Shown: positions 49,587-59,962, counted from the stretch's first letter. The stretch is DNA of 64,000 nucleotides from Sporocytophaga sp. (GCF_017745095.1 NZ_JAGHZZ010000001.1:558001-622000); one strand, 5' to 3'. Numbers and translations are program-made. The notes: a model not told the origin generated them from the sequence alone.

Positions 49587-51848
49587 ATGAGAAAAAATTT
49601 ATTTATATCGATTTTAACGATGCTTTTTTGCATCAATGCATTTGCACAGACTGCAACTGTTACCTTGTCTTCACAAAAACAATACATACGTGGATTCGGT
49701 GGTATCAATCACCCTGTGTGGGCAGGAGATTTAACAGCCACACAAAGAGAAACTGCATTTGGCAATGGAGCAGGACAAATGGGTATGACTGTTTTAAGGA
49801 TCTGGATATCGGACAACAAAAATGACTGGTCCAAGGAATTAGCAACAGCTAAAAGGGCAATTGCTTTAGGTGCAATAGTTTTTGCTACTCCCTGGAATCC
49901 ACCTGCAAGCATGTGTGAAACTATTACTCGTAACAATAGACAGGAAAAGAGACTTAAACCTTCTTCCTATGGTGAGTATGTCAATCACTTGAATGAGTTC
50001 AATAACTATATGAAAACGAATGGTGTAAATATTTATGCACTTTCATTCGCAAATGAACCTGACTATGGATTTGACTGGACCTGGTACAGTGCGGATGAGG
50101 TATATAATTTTACTAAAAATAATGCTTCATCCCTTAGAATCAATGGAACAAAGGTTATCACAGCAGAATCATTTTCATATAGCAAAAAGATGTATGATCA
50201 GATCCTGAATGATCCGGCAGCTTTAGCCAATATTGATATTATTGGTTGCCACTTTTATGCTAGTGATGCTAATACTCCTGTTACATTTTTTCAATACCCA
50301 CTTGCAGATCAGAAAGCGCAAACAAAAGAACGCTGGATGACAGAACACTATACCAATAGCGATGCGAATTCTGCAGATATCTGGCCAGATGCGCTGGACG
50401 TTTCCTATGAAATGTATAGAGCAATGGTTGAAGGTCAAATGAGCGTATACACTTGGTGGTATATCAGAAGACAATATGGGCCAATGAAAGAAGACGGTAA
50501 TATCAGCAAGCGAGGCTATTGTTTTTCTCAATATTCGAAATTTATTCGTCCGGGATATTATAGAGTAGATGCTACTAAAAATCCAACCACGGATGTGTAC
50601 CTTTCCGCTTATAAAAAGGGAGATGATGTGGCAATTGTAGCAATAAATAGAAGCACTTCTTCTAAAACCATTACTATCTCTGTTCCGGCAACTAAAGTGA
50701 AAACCTGGGAAAAGTATGTAACTTCCGGTTCAAAGTCTCTTGCTAAAGAAGCTGATATCAATATGACTGGTACTTCGTTTCAAGTAACCCTGGATGCACA
50801 GAGTACTACTACATTTAATGGAACCGCTGTCGTTTCTGTTCCTATTCCTCCTACTGTAACTTTAACAGCTCCTCTTAACAATGCAACTTATGTAGCACCA
50901 GCTAGCATAAATATTGGAGCAACAGCCACAGACGCTGACGGAGTGATTTCTAAAGTAGAATTCTATAATGGAACGACTAAATTAGGAGAAGATGTTTCGT
51001 CTCCATATACCTACTCATGGTCTAATGTAGCAGCAGGTACTTATTCAATTACTGCAGTAGCAACGGACAATGATGGAAATAAAACAACATCAGCTGCGGT
51101 TTTGGTTAAAGTCAACGTACCTCGAAGCCCATACAAAGGAGTTGCTCATCCAATACCTGGAAGAATAGAAGCTGAAGAATATGACCTTGGTGGAGAAGGA
51201 GTAAGTTTTCATGAAGCAAATACAAATGGGAATGAGGGTGGAGCTGTATTGAGAAATGATGATGTAGACATTGAAGCAACCAATGATACGGATGGAGCTT
51301 ATAATGTAGGGTATGTTCTTCAAGGAGAATGGCTGGAATATTCTGTAAATGTTCAGTATACCGAGGTTTATAACCTGGATGTACGAGTTGCCGCAGATGG
51401 AACAGGTAAATCTTTTCATATTGAAATGGATGGAGCAAATGTAAGTGGCCCAATTGCGGTTCCGAACACAGGTGGTTGGCAGACATGGCAGACTGTGGGT
51501 GTTCAGGGAATCAATCTTACAGCTGGTGAGCATATAATGAGAATAGTTTTTGACGCCAGCTATTTAAATCTCAATTATGTTGAGTTTAAACAGGCCGTAA
51601 TTACTGGTGTGGAATCAAGTACTGTGGACGCTTTGAAAGTATACCCAAATCCATTTGCAAATGAAGAATTACACATTAAACAGAAGGGATCTTTTAATTA
51701 TAGGATAACTGATATAAGCGGAACGCTGGTTGAAGAAGGGAAAGGACAAGAACAACAAAATATAGGGACGTCACTTTCTCGCGGAGTTTATCTTCTTTAT
51801 GTTGAGAGCAATGAAGGCCATTCGATCCATAAAATTGTAAAGCAGTAG
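49587..51848 (+). CDS. GH30 subfamily 8-like glucuronoxylanase, T9SS-secreted
   Basis: Hydrolyses glucuronoxylan, usually guided by a methylglucuronic acid side chain. The 753 residues comprise a signal peptide (1-20), the GH30 catalytic domain with its side beta domain (about 22-410), an Ig-like domain (about 417-508), a CBM6-type module (about 511-668, 'GRIEAEEYDLGGEGVS'), and a type-A CTD ('VYPNPFANEELHI' to KIVKQ). The acid/base is Glu157 in FANEPDYG and the nucleophile is Glu253 in WMTEHY. 'WWYIRRQYGPM' keeps the Arg that reads glucuronate in subfamily 8, so specificity for glucuronoxylan is likely. It would work with the GH10 enzyme 9 kb upstream. A terminator follows. Confidence 0.92.
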   Translation: MRKNLFISILTMLFCINAFAQTATVTLSSQKQYIRGFGGINHPVWAGDLTATQRETAFGNGAGQMGMTVLRIWISDNKNDWSKELATAKRAIALGAIVFATPWNPPASMCETITRNNRQEKRLKPSSYGEYVNHLNEFNNYMKTNGVNIYALSFANEPDYGFDWTWYSADEVYNFTKNNASSLRINGTKVITAESFSYSKKMYDQILNDPAALANIDIIGCHFYASDANTPVTFFQYPLADQKAQTKERWMTEHYTNSDANSADIWPDALDVSYEMYRAMVEGQMSVYTWWYIRRQYGPMKEDGNISKRGYCFSQYSKFIRPGYYRVDATKNPTTDVYLSAYKKGDDVAIVAINRSTSSKTITISVPATKVKTWEKYVTSGSKSLAKEADINMTGTSFQVTLDAQSTTTFNGTAVVSVPIPPTVTLTAPLNNATYVAPASINIGATATDADGVISKVEFYNGTTKLGEDVSSPYTYSWSNVAAGTYSITAVATDNDGNKTTSAAVLVKVNVPRSPYKGVAHPIPGRIEAEEYDLGGEGVSFHEANTNGNEGGAVLRNDDVDIEATNDTDGAYNVGYVLQGEWLEYSVNVQYTEVYNLDVRVAADGTGKSFHIEMDGANVSGPIAVPNTGGWQTWQTVGVQGINLTAGEHIMRIVFDASYLNLNYVEFKQAVITGVESSTVDALKVYPNPFANEELHIKQKGSFNYRITDISGTLVEEGKGQEQQNIGTSLSRGVYLLYVESNEGHSIHKIVKQ

Positions 51849-51896
51849 CTTTTGATCTAACCGTTCACACTTGTTTCTTTATACTTCGTAAATTGA

Positions 51897-51930
51897 AATA
51901 GCCCCAGAAGTTCTCGGGGCTATTTTATTC
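51897..51930. terminator. terminator after the GH30 gene
   Basis: Perfect 10-bp arms AAATAGCCCC / GGGGCTATTT with loop AGAAGTTCTC, followed by TATTCTTT. It also faces the convergent gene ending at 51969. Confidence 0.8.
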
Positions 51931-51968
51931 TTTAGGAATTACAAGAAAAGTATAAGCGCCATACAGGA

Positions 51969-52679
51969 TCAATTCTCTAGCATTGACAGATAAACCAGAT
52001 CTGTATTGTCTTGAGATCCTTTGGTATGGAAAGTGTTTTTGTGAGATCTTACATTTATTGGTCTGTGGATTTTTCTCTTATATATATTATTGTTCCAGTC
52101 AGAGGATATGCCCAATAAATAATCAACCAGTGAAGCAAAAGATGGCTTCTTAATCCTCCGATCGATTCCGAGTCCTGTTCTGAAATTATTTTTATGCAGT
52201 TGAATTAAAGCATCGGTTGGAGTATAGTAATAACTACATTTCTCAAGGAACATAGCGATTGTCGGTGTAATCTTGAGATCTATTTTTACCACATCCGGAT
52301 CTTCGTTTTCTAATGCTTCTGATAAATAGTCAATTTTGTTAAAGTAAAAGCTTGAATGTATGTTCAGCTTCCTTATTACTAAATATTTTTCTGTTAGAAG
52401 GTAATCAATAAAATCGGTAATGTGTGATAATCTTTGGGTTAATCCGAAGTAGTCGTTGTATACATCCGCTGCGTTGCCGGATACCTCAATTCTGCAGAAA
52501 GGATAGGATCCAACTTCTGACATATGAGAAGTGTCTTCTGCTTTTATGATATAAAGTTGTGAACGAAGATTCAGAAGGTTTTCCAAAAAAAGTATGGGAG
52601 AGATGATTTTGGCTCCCCTTTTGCTAAGGCCTACGATCTCACTAAAGATCCTTTTTTCTTGTTTGTTAAATGTCCTCAT
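51969..52679 (-). CDS. protein of unknown function
   Basis: A protein of 236 residues, predicted soluble and cytoplasmic, with no signal or membrane segment. It begins MRTFNKQEKRIFSEI, has a helical N-terminal half ('FLENLLNLRSQLYI', 'ITDFIDYLLTEKYLVI') and a basic C-terminal part ('YKRKIHRPINVRSHKN'). I do not recognise a family. It sits alone between GH30 and the first pectate lyase, on the opposite strand, with a terminator at its 3' end. A regulatory role is conceivable but nothing in the sequence shows it. Confidence 0.6.
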   Translation of the reverse strand: MRTFNKQEKRIFSEIVGLSKRGAKIISPILFLENLLNLRSQLYIIKAEDTSHMSEVGSYPFCRIEVSGNAADVYNDYFGLTQRLSHITDFIDYLLTEKYLVIRKLNIHSSFYFNKIDYLSEALENEDPDVVKIDLKITPTIAMFLEKCSYYYTPTDALIQLHKNNFRTGLGIDRRIKKPSFASLVDYLLGISSDWNNNIYKRKIHRPINVRSHKNTFHTKGSQDNTDLVYLSMLEN

Positions 52680-53064
52680 ATCTTCAGCTAGGTACTAATA
52701 AAACAGCTGATCTGTAGGTCTTTGTTTGTTATCTTTTTGTTAAATGGTTGTTAAGAAATGAAGACTATCTTATGGGAAAAGATTGATGAAGAAGAGGGAT
52801 ATAAATATTTACCATTCGAAAGAGAGGAATTATAATGATTTAGGGTAAAGCTGATTATTCCATTTTAAATGGCCCCTTTTAATATTAGATAAGTTTAAAT
52901 GCTTTGATTCCTAATTAATATGGAGACGATAAAGGCATTTTTTTGTTTTGTAATTTTTTTTATAAAAAATGTTACTTCTGATTTTGGGCCTGGGTATTCT
53001 GCTTAAACAAAGGATTAAAAATATTAATGCCCGATATTAGAATATCCTTTTTAACCAATACTAT
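52680..53064. other. region between the unknown gene and the first pectate lyase
   Basis: No ORF. It holds the promoter of the pectate lyase gene and the shared 28-nt element listed separately. Confidence 0.45.
52951..52978 (+). promoter_or_regulatory. element shared by both pectate lyase genes (copy 1)
   Basis: TAATTTTTTTTATAAAAAAT followed by GTTACTTC matches 56823-56850 at 25 of 28 positions without gaps. The 14 bases AAAAATGTTACTTC are identical. The element ends 87 nt before the first pectate lyase ATG, against 86 nt in the second gene. Weaker similarity continues for another 30 nt. It could be a promoter or a regulator site. Confidence 0.55.
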
Positions 53065-56000
53065 ATGAGAAAACTTTTATTCTTCATTGTGCTGACCTTT
53101 AGCAGCGTTCATTTTCTGTTGGCTCAAAGTCCGGTTGTTAAAGTTGACCTGAACATGAGTGGTCGTACAGAAGCGGAAGTTAATGCCCCTAACTATGTAG
53201 CTTGGATTCCTGATAATGCGATAAGTATTTCCAAAACCATTAGTGGGGTGACATTTACATTTAAAAAGACAGGAAGCAACGGAACTGCCCTGCGTGCTGA
53301 CTGGTATAAAGTAGGTGTGCAAGCACCAAACTATGCCCGACTTATTTGTGATGGTATGGTTGTGGATGGCGGAAATGCAGGAGCTGAGATTGAGCTAACT
53401 ATAAGTGGTCTTTCTACAGGGACTCATTCAATGTTGCTTTATCATAACTCATTTGCTGATCCTGCATCAAATACCTTTGCGCCGATTGATGTTTATGTAA
53501 ACGGCACATTGACAATCAATAATCTGGCGCCATCAAACAGAGCAGTGTCAATGAATACCGTGGCAAGTTCTTATGTTACCTTTAATACAACTGCAGGGAA
53601 AAATACAGTATTATTATATAAAGCGGAAACATCTTCTTCTGCTTCAATGAAAAACGTTTATATCAATGGTTTCGAACTGAATACGCCTAATGTAAAAGAT
53701 CAGGCCAAAAGTCCTGTTCCTGCAGATGGAGATAATCATGTTGATGGAGGAACGGGTTCTGGGACATTGAAATGGACTGGAGGTTCTAATGCGACAGCTC
53801 ATCGCGTTTATTTCGGTACTGATAAAACTTGTATTGAATCAGGAACTACCAGTTCATCTTGCTATAAAGGCCAACAGACGGGAACCAGTTATAACGTATC
53901 AGGACTGTATAGTATGAATACATATTACTGGAGAATTGACGAGGTGAATAGTTCAGGAGTTGTAACCAAAGGTAATGTTTGGGTGTTTCGTCCAAGACAA
54001 CTTGCTTTCCCTGGTGCGGAGGGATATGGCCGTTTTGCAATAGGCGGTAGAGGAGGCAAAGTAGTGCATGTTACCAATCTGAAAGATGATAACAATCCTG
54101 GAAGTTTAAGATATGCAGTGGAAAATGAAACAGGTCCAAGAACCATTGTCTTTGATATAGGTGGTATGATTGCACTGGAATCTCGGCTTGTGCTGAGTGA
54201 TCCATATGTTACTGTAGCAGGACAAACAGCACCTGGAAAAGGTATTTGTATAAGAAAGGCTCCATTTGGTTTTACAGGAAATGATGTCATTGGGAGATTT
54301 ATGAAGGTAAGACTTGGTGCCGGTCCAACTTATGATGGAATGGGTTTAACAGGAGCAAATCATAGTATACTTGATCATTGTTCAATTAGCTGGACCATAG
54401 ATGAATCTTTCAGCTCTCGTGGCGGTAAAAACATTACTTTACAACGCACCTTGATTTCTGAAGCTCTGAATGCTGCTAATCACCAGAATTATCCTCCTGG
54501 AACAGAGCATGGATATGCCGGTACAATTGGTGGTGATGTCGGAAGTTTTCATCATAATCTATTGGCACATAATTATGGCCGTAACTGGAGCATGGGTGGA
54601 GGTCTTGATGGAAATGCCTACTATGCGGGAAGACTTGATATCACCAACAACGTCGTCTACAACTGGGGTGGACGTACTACAGACGGTGGTGCAATGGAAG
54701 TTAACTTTGTTGGAAACTACTATAAGCCTGGTGCAGGAAGTAAAATTTTCGTAGCTATGTCTATAGACCATGAAGGAACCGGCTTGGGAACTCAAAGAGG
54801 ATATTTTATCGGAAATGTGATGCCTGGTTATTTCAATGAGTCAAATCAGACTGCAGGAAGAAGAGAAACATACTCAAACGGAGATTCTAAGAAATATGAA
54901 GGATATGTGAATGCACCTTTCTTTCCATCTTATGTTACTACGCAAAGTGCCATTGATGCTTATAAAAGCGTTTTGTCAGATGTAGGACATAATCAGCCTG
55001 TATTCGATGATCATGATATAAGGATTGTAGATGAAACTTTGAACGGAACCTACAAATACAAAGGTAGTGTAACCGGGAAGCCTGGATTCCCTGACAAGGA
55101 AAGTGATGTAGGTGGATATGAAAGTTATCCTACAACAACAAGAGCTTCTAATTGGGATTCTGATGGTGATGGTATGCCTGATTTCTGGGAGAAAGGTAAA
55201 GGGTTTAATCCAAATTCAACTAAAGGAGATTTCAGCGAATCTAATGGTGATCCTGATAAAGACGGTTTTACCAATCTTGAAGACTATCTCAACTGGATGG
55301 CCGAAATTCATTATGTTATTTCAAATACTGCATCTCAGTCTATAAACCTGACAAGTGTATTTATGGGCTATTCCAAGACAAGTCCTACCTATTCAGTTTC
55401 ATCTGTAATAAACGGTACAGTCAATATTTCAGGGTCAACGGCTACCTTTAAACCTGCAACTTGTGGCTTTGCTTCTTTTAATCTGACAGTAAAAGACAAT
55501 GCAGGAGGCACAATGACTAGAAAAGTTGGAGTATATGTTGATGGCACTTGTTCAACACCGACACCAACAGTGGCTTTAATAGGACCTGCATCTGGCAAGA
55601 GTTATTGTCAATCAGATACAGTGACGCTAACAGCTATGGCATCAGTGTCAAGTGGAACAATATCAAAAGTGGATTTTTATGAGGGCTCTACGCTTATTGC
55701 TTCAGATACTGAAAGTCCATACTCGGTATTATGGTTACCAACTTCAACGGGCTCTAAAGCTTTGAAAGCTATTGCTACAAGCAGCAGTTCAGTTGCTTCT
55801 TCCGCATCGACTGTAACTGTGACCGTCAATTCATGTGATTGCAATAAAACAATGAATGGAACGGCGATTGTAGATAACTGTGATCGTTGCGCTGGTGGAA
55901 CTACAGGTAAAACGGCTTGTACTTCAGCGGGTGAAGCAGAAATTGATGCATGTTCCTTTGATGGTACCGTAGATAACAATAACGCGGGATTTAAAGGTGT

Positions 56001-56568
56001 CGGATTTATAAACGTGCCTAATGCAATAGGCTCGCAAATAACTTTCTATGTAAGTTCCCAATCAGTAGGATTAAAGACTTTAAGCTTCAGATATGCAAGC
56101 GGCGGTACTTCAGACCGTAAAGCAACAGTCAACGTGAATGGCACAACTTTAATCGGTCAGCTTAGTTTCCCTGCTACAGGTGCATTTACAACATACAAAA
56201 CACTTGAAGTAAATTTAAATCTTGAATCAGGCATCAATATAGTAAAATTAGCATCGACAACGGCAGACGGATTAGCTAATATAGATCAGATAGGTTATGT
56301 GAGTGAAGGTCTGGGAAAGGGTGATTGTGTTATCACCGGAATAAATGATCAGACTAATGTTTCTTCAGTATCTATCTATCCAAATCCAAGTGCGAGTAAC
56401 TTTAACATCAGATTGAATAAATCTACAGACATTGAAATTACTAATGCAGAAGGTAAAGTTTTAGATAGCTTCAAAGATATATCGGAAGTACAGTTCGGAG
56501 ATGAATTAAGTCCGGGTGTATACTTTGCTAAGATACAGAATAAGGTTTATAAGTTTGTGAAATATTAA
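53065..56568 (+). CDS. PL1-type pectate lyase with CBM and T9SS type-A CTD
   Basis: Cleaves homogalacturonan by beta-elimination outside the cell, with calcium. The 1167 residues comprise a signal peptide (1-20), a malectin-like or CBM-like domain (about 24-210), an Fn3-like domain (about 215-310), the right-handed beta-helix (about 311-690) with 'AFPGAEGYGRFAIGGRGG' and 'ILDHCSISW', a calcium-binding 'DSDGDGMPDFWE' plus 'NGDPDKDGFTN' segment (about 698-735), two beta domains, one Cys-rich linker unit (about 922-950, 'NCDRCAGGTTGKTAC'), a CBM6/35-like module (about 955-1090), and a CTD ending KFVKY. The linker, the CBM and the CTD are close copies of those in the PL11 gene. Confidence 0.88.
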   Translation: MRKLLFFIVLTFSSVHFLLAQSPVVKVDLNMSGRTEAEVNAPNYVAWIPDNAISISKTISGVTFTFKKTGSNGTALRADWYKVGVQAPNYARLICDGMVVDGGNAGAEIELTISGLSTGTHSMLLYHNSFADPASNTFAPIDVYVNGTLTINNLAPSNRAVSMNTVASSYVTFNTTAGKNTVLLYKAETSSSASMKNVYINGFELNTPNVKDQAKSPVPADGDNHVDGGTGSGTLKWTGGSNATAHRVYFGTDKTCIESGTTSSSCYKGQQTGTSYNVSGLYSMNTYYWRIDEVNSSGVVTKGNVWVFRPRQLAFPGAEGYGRFAIGGRGGKVVHVTNLKDDNNPGSLRYAVENETGPRTIVFDIGGMIALESRLVLSDPYVTVAGQTAPGKGICIRKAPFGFTGNDVIGRFMKVRLGAGPTYDGMGLTGANHSILDHCSISWTIDESFSSRGGKNITLQRTLISEALNAANHQNYPPGTEHGYAGTIGGDVGSFHHNLLAHNYGRNWSMGGGLDGNAYYAGRLDITNNVVYNWGGRTTDGGAMEVNFVGNYYKPGAGSKIFVAMSIDHEGTGLGTQRGYFIGNVMPGYFNESNQTAGRRETYSNGDSKKYEGYVNAPFFPSYVTTQSAIDAYKSVLSDVGHNQPVFDDHDIRIVDETLNGTYKYKGSVTGKPGFPDKESDVGGYESYPTTTRASNWDSDGDGMPDFWEKGKGFNPNSTKGDFSESNGDPDKDGFTNLEDYLNWMAEIHYVISNTASQSINLTSVFMGYSKTSPTYSVSSVINGTVNISGSTATFKPATCGFASFNLTVKDNAGGTMTRKVGVYVDGTCSTPTPTVALIGPASGKSYCQSDTVTLTAMASVSSGTISKVDFYEGSTLIASDTESPYSVLWLPTSTGSKALKAIATSSSSVASSASTVTVTVNSCDCNKTMNGTAIVDNCDRCAGGTTGKTACTSAGEAEIDACSFDGTVDNNNAGFKGVGFINVPNAIGSQITFYVSSQSVGLKTLSFRYASGGTSDRKATVNVNGTTLIGQLSFPATGAFTTYKTLEVNLNLESGINIVKLASTTADGLANIDQIGYVSEGLGKGDCVITGINDQTNVSSVSIYPNPSASNFNIRLNKSTDIEITNAEGKVLDSFKDISEVQFGDELSPGVYFAKIQNKVYKFVKY

Positions 56569-56596
56569 GAGTTCTCAATTAACCTTTGTTTTCTAT

Positions 56597-56629
56597 AAGA
56601 GGCTGGCTCAGTTTTGAGTCAGTCTCTTT
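56597..56629 (+). terminator. terminator after the first pectate lyase
   Basis: 14-bp RNA stem AAGAGGCTGGCTCA / TGAGTCAGTCTCTT with two G-U pairs and loop GTTT, 28 nt after the stop. The T-run is short. Confidence 0.6.
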
Positions 56630-56722
56630 GCCCACAGGTGCTACATTTTATTATAACAGAAGGTATAAGCGATAAATCTAATTGCTACAATTTTATAATT
56701 GTTTTTCATTATCAAAGTTTTT

Positions 56723-56743
56723 GAGACGCCAGCATAGCGTCTC
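56723..56743. repeat. REP-like hairpin GAGACGC..GCGTCTC
   Basis: Perfect 7-bp arms GAGACGC / GCGTCTC around CAGCATA; the sequence continues TAC on the right. GTAGAGACGC-type palindromes are common intergenic repeats in Bacteroidota (family knowledge). Confidence 0.6.
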
Positions 56744-56822
56744 TACCATTACTGGCAATACCTGAAGAAATTTTGAGATATCAGAAAGTTTGATAGCTTA
56801 AATTTTTCTATCAGTTTCCCAA

Positions 56823-56850
56823 TAATTTTTTCTCTCAAAAATGTTACTTC
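56823..56850 (+). promoter_or_regulatory. element shared by both pectate lyase genes (copy 2)
   Basis: See copy 1 at 52951-52978: 25 of 28 identical positions, ending 86 nt before the ATG at 56936. The identical core is AAAAATGTTACTTC. Confidence 0.55.
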
Positions 56851-56935
56851 CAGGTTTGGCTCAGTGTATTTCTCTTATAAATAAATCTCCAGGCCATTTT
56901 AATGGGCTTAGATATTATCATTTATCAATAAGCAT

Positions 56936-59935
56936 ATGATAGAATCACGAATAATCTTCTCAATTTTCTTTTGTTGGCTGTTGTCAACCGAATCAGTTTT
57001 GTCCCAGATACTCGCATTTCCGGGAGCTGTAGGTTTCGGAAAAAATGTAACAGGTGGTAGAGGCGGAACTGTTTATCATGTTACAAATCTGAATGATGCA
57101 GGTGCGGGATCCTTTCGGGATGCTGTAAGTGCATCAAATAGAATTATAGTGTTTGATGTAAGTGGATATATTCAATTGAAATCTGCTGTTTCTGCGAAAG
57201 GAAATATCACCATCGCAGGTCAGACCGCTCCAGGAGAAGGGATAGCGCTAAGAGGAGGAAAATTATCTTTCGGTAAACAGTCGAATATCATCATTCGTCA
57301 TTTACGGGTAAGACCGGGTAGTGAGGTTGCTTCAAAGGAAGATGTAGGAATAAATTTGGTAGACGCACATGATGTGATCGTAGACCATTGTACTGTTGAG
57401 TTCGCCCCCTGGAACAACATCGGTGGCGTAAGTACGAACTCTTCAGTAACTCCGGTAAACAATGTTACATTTCAAAACTGTTTGATTGCTAATCCAACCT
57501 ACCAACAATTCGGCGCCCACATCGAGTCGCCAAACGCGAATTGGACTTGGGCTTACAACATTTTTGCAAACTCGCACAACCGGAATCCTCTTGATAAGGT
57601 CAACGACATTTTCATCAATAATGTATTGTACAATTGCGATGCGGGTTATACGACTCATACAAGCACTAACTTTAAACATGATATTATAAATAATTATTTT
57701 GTTTACGGTCCTGGTTCTGGATCTAATTTTCCTTGGTATCAGATAGATAAAAACCAAAGTATTTTTTATTCCGGTAATTTAAAGGATAGCAATAAAGATG
57801 GGATACTAAATGGCTCTACTACAACCCCTTATTGGTACCAAGGTACAGGCACAGTGTTGAGTGCAGCATGGTCTTCAGAAACCAAAAACATTCCTACTTA
57901 TTCGGCAGCAGCAGCTTTTAGATATACCAGTTCCTTTGCCGGGACTTTTCCATATGATGAGATGGACCGTTTGGTGATGTCACAGATACGCACCATTGGA
58001 AAAGGTACAACCGGTATGGAAGCCGGAACTGCTGGGCCTAATAGTGGTTTTTATACTACACAGACCCAAACTGGATTGGGCAACAATGGTTATGGGACAA
58101 TAGCTACAGGCACAAAACCCACAGATACAGATGGAGATGGAATCCCCGATTTCTGGGAAAAGACTTATGGCTTAAATCAAAGTGGCAATGACGCTATGGC
58201 TAAAGGAGTTGATGGATATGCCAATATTGAAAAATATATCAACTGGCTTGCAGATGTAAAAGCGCACGTGTTACAAGGTAAAACCTTGGATTTTGATTTG
58301 ACTACTTATACCGCAGGATTTGAAAAGGTCTCACCTGCCTACTTAGTAAGTAATGCGGTAAACGGCACTGTAAGCGTTTTAGCTGATGGTAAAACAGCTC
58401 GTTTTATTCCTCAGGCTGGATTCTTTGGAATGGCTTCATTCAAATTCACTGTTACAGGATCAGATGGAACAGCTTTTACCTTTACTGTAAACGTGCTGGT
58501 GGAAAAAGATAATACAGTTCAAAAAGATTGTAACGGAATTGCTAATGGGAGTGCTTACCTTGATGATTGTGCCATCTGCGTGGGAGGTACTACTGGTAAA
58601 GTAGCCTGCAAGCTGGATTGTAATGGCGTAAACAATGGTACTGCTTACCAGGATGCATGCGGAGTATGTGTTGGGGGAAATACCAATTTGACAGCTTGTG
58701 CCGGTGCAATACAAGCAGAAGAGTTTTGTTCTGCAGCCGGAGTGCTTGAAGCAAAGAATACTGGATTTGAAGAAGATGGATATTTGAATCTTGATAATGC
58801 AATAGGTTCAACAGGTACATGGTATATCATTTCTGACAAAGCTCAGACTACGAAGATTGGTATCAGATATGCCAATGCAGGAACCGCTTCCCGAGGCATG
58901 AATATATTGGTAAATGGTGAAAAGCAAAATACTGCTATCGGTGCTCCAACTGGTGCGTGGTCTACCTGGAAAATTGAAAATGTAAATGTAACTCTTGTCC
59001 AAGGAGTGAACAAGTTTGAAGTAAGTTCCACAACTGCTGATGGAGCTCCAAACATAGACCAGTTTGTGTTAAGCACATCATCTGTAAAAGAAGGCTCTTG
59101 TACTGCAGATTGCAATGGCTCTGTGGGTGGGCAAGCATATATTGACGGTTGCGGTATCTGCGTTGGAGGCAATACTGGAAAAGTAGCCTGTGTGAAAGAC
59201 TGTAATGGTGATGTAAATGGAACAGCTTATCTTGATAATTGTGGTGTTTGTGTTGGCGGGAAGAGCGGATTTAAGGCTTGTGATAAATTTATGGAAGGTG
59301 AAAATGCCTGTACTGTAGATGGTATTTTACTTGAAAGTAAAAACGAAGGATTTTTAGGTGAAGGATATGTTAATACTACAAACGCTGCCGGAGCTTCAGT
59401 GTCTTATGTTATTGACAGCGATAAAGACCAGATAGCAACCATTACATTCCGCTATTCAAATGGAGGTATTGCTCCGAGAGATGGTATTATTACTTTAAAC
59501 GGAATCAAAATTGATACTTTGTTTTTATCTACTACAGAAGACTGGGTTTCTTGGGGTATTGTAAGTATGAATCTGAACCTGAAACAAGGTCACAATGATT
59601 TGATAATTTCCTCTATTACTTCTGATGGGTTGGCCAATATTGACCGTATGCAATTCTCTTCAGGCGTGAGTGAAGGAAGTTGTGTGATCACTTCCTTGAA
59701 TGACCAGAAAGAAATCAATTTTATAAATGTCTTTCCCAACCCATTTACTTCAAATATAAAACTTCAACTATTCGGTCCTTTTGAATATGAGCTGATGGAT
59801 CAATTAGGAAAATCTTGCTTAAGAGGTCAGGCTAATAATCAAGTAGAATTTGGCGAAAATTTATCCAAAGGTATGTATCTCCTTAAAGTTTCTTCCAATG
59901 GATCTACAAAATGGTTAAAGGTTGTAAAGGATTAA
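56936..59935 (+). CDS. PL1-type pectate lyase with four Cys-rich linkers, two CBMs and T9SS type-A CTD
   Basis: A protein of 999 residues. Signal peptide (1-24, ending VLSQ), then directly the lyase beta-helix (about 26-390) with 'AFPGAVGFGKNVTGGRGG' and 'VIVDHCTVEF', a calcium-binding 'DTDGDGIPDFWEKTYG' (about 400-415), and a beta domain. Four Cys-rich units of the pattern D-C-N-G-x(3,4)-G-x-A-Y-x-D-x-C-x-x-C-V-G-G follow as two pairs, each pair ahead of a CBM6/35-like module (about 600-720 and 785-915). The CTD ends VVKD. Unlike its upstream paralogue it lacks the N-terminal accessory domains. It has its own promoter region and terminator. Confidence 0.88.
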   Translation: MIESRIIFSIFFCWLLSTESVLSQILAFPGAVGFGKNVTGGRGGTVYHVTNLNDAGAGSFRDAVSASNRIIVFDVSGYIQLKSAVSAKGNITIAGQTAPGEGIALRGGKLSFGKQSNIIIRHLRVRPGSEVASKEDVGINLVDAHDVIVDHCTVEFAPWNNIGGVSTNSSVTPVNNVTFQNCLIANPTYQQFGAHIESPNANWTWAYNIFANSHNRNPLDKVNDIFINNVLYNCDAGYTTHTSTNFKHDIINNYFVYGPGSGSNFPWYQIDKNQSIFYSGNLKDSNKDGILNGSTTTPYWYQGTGTVLSAAWSSETKNIPTYSAAAAFRYTSSFAGTFPYDEMDRLVMSQIRTIGKGTTGMEAGTAGPNSGFYTTQTQTGLGNNGYGTIATGTKPTDTDGDGIPDFWEKTYGLNQSGNDAMAKGVDGYANIEKYINWLADVKAHVLQGKTLDFDLTTYTAGFEKVSPAYLVSNAVNGTVSVLADGKTARFIPQAGFFGMASFKFTVTGSDGTAFTFTVNVLVEKDNTVQKDCNGIANGSAYLDDCAICVGGTTGKVACKLDCNGVNNGTAYQDACGVCVGGNTNLTACAGAIQAEEFCSAAGVLEAKNTGFEEDGYLNLDNAIGSTGTWYIISDKAQTTKIGIRYANAGTASRGMNILVNGEKQNTAIGAPTGAWSTWKIENVNVTLVQGVNKFEVSSTTADGAPNIDQFVLSTSSVKEGSCTADCNGSVGGQAYIDGCGICVGGNTGKVACVKDCNGDVNGTAYLDNCGVCVGGKSGFKACDKFMEGENACTVDGILLESKNEGFLGEGYVNTTNAAGASVSYVIDSDKDQIATITFRYSNGGIAPRDGIITLNGIKIDTLFLSTTEDWVSWGIVSMNLNLKQGHNDLIISSITSDGLANIDRMQFSSGVSEGSCVITSLNDQKEINFINVFPNPFTSNIKLQLFGPFEYELMDQLGKSCLRGQANNQVEFGENLSKGMYLLKVSSNGSTKWLKVVKD

Positions 59936-59962
59936 TATTCAGGAGATAAGTGCGATAAATTC

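Larger units (their letters stand above)
56569..56935. other. region between the two pectate lyase genes
   Basis: No ORF. It contains a terminator hairpin (56597-56629), a REP-like hairpin (56723-56743) and the second copy of the shared upstream element (56823-56850). The second lyase therefore has its own promoter. Confidence 0.5.

Noticed and set aside
51090-51533. Minus-strand ORF of 147 codons inside the GH30 gene
   Set aside because: It overlaps the well-defined CBM6 module and has no protein-like features of its own.
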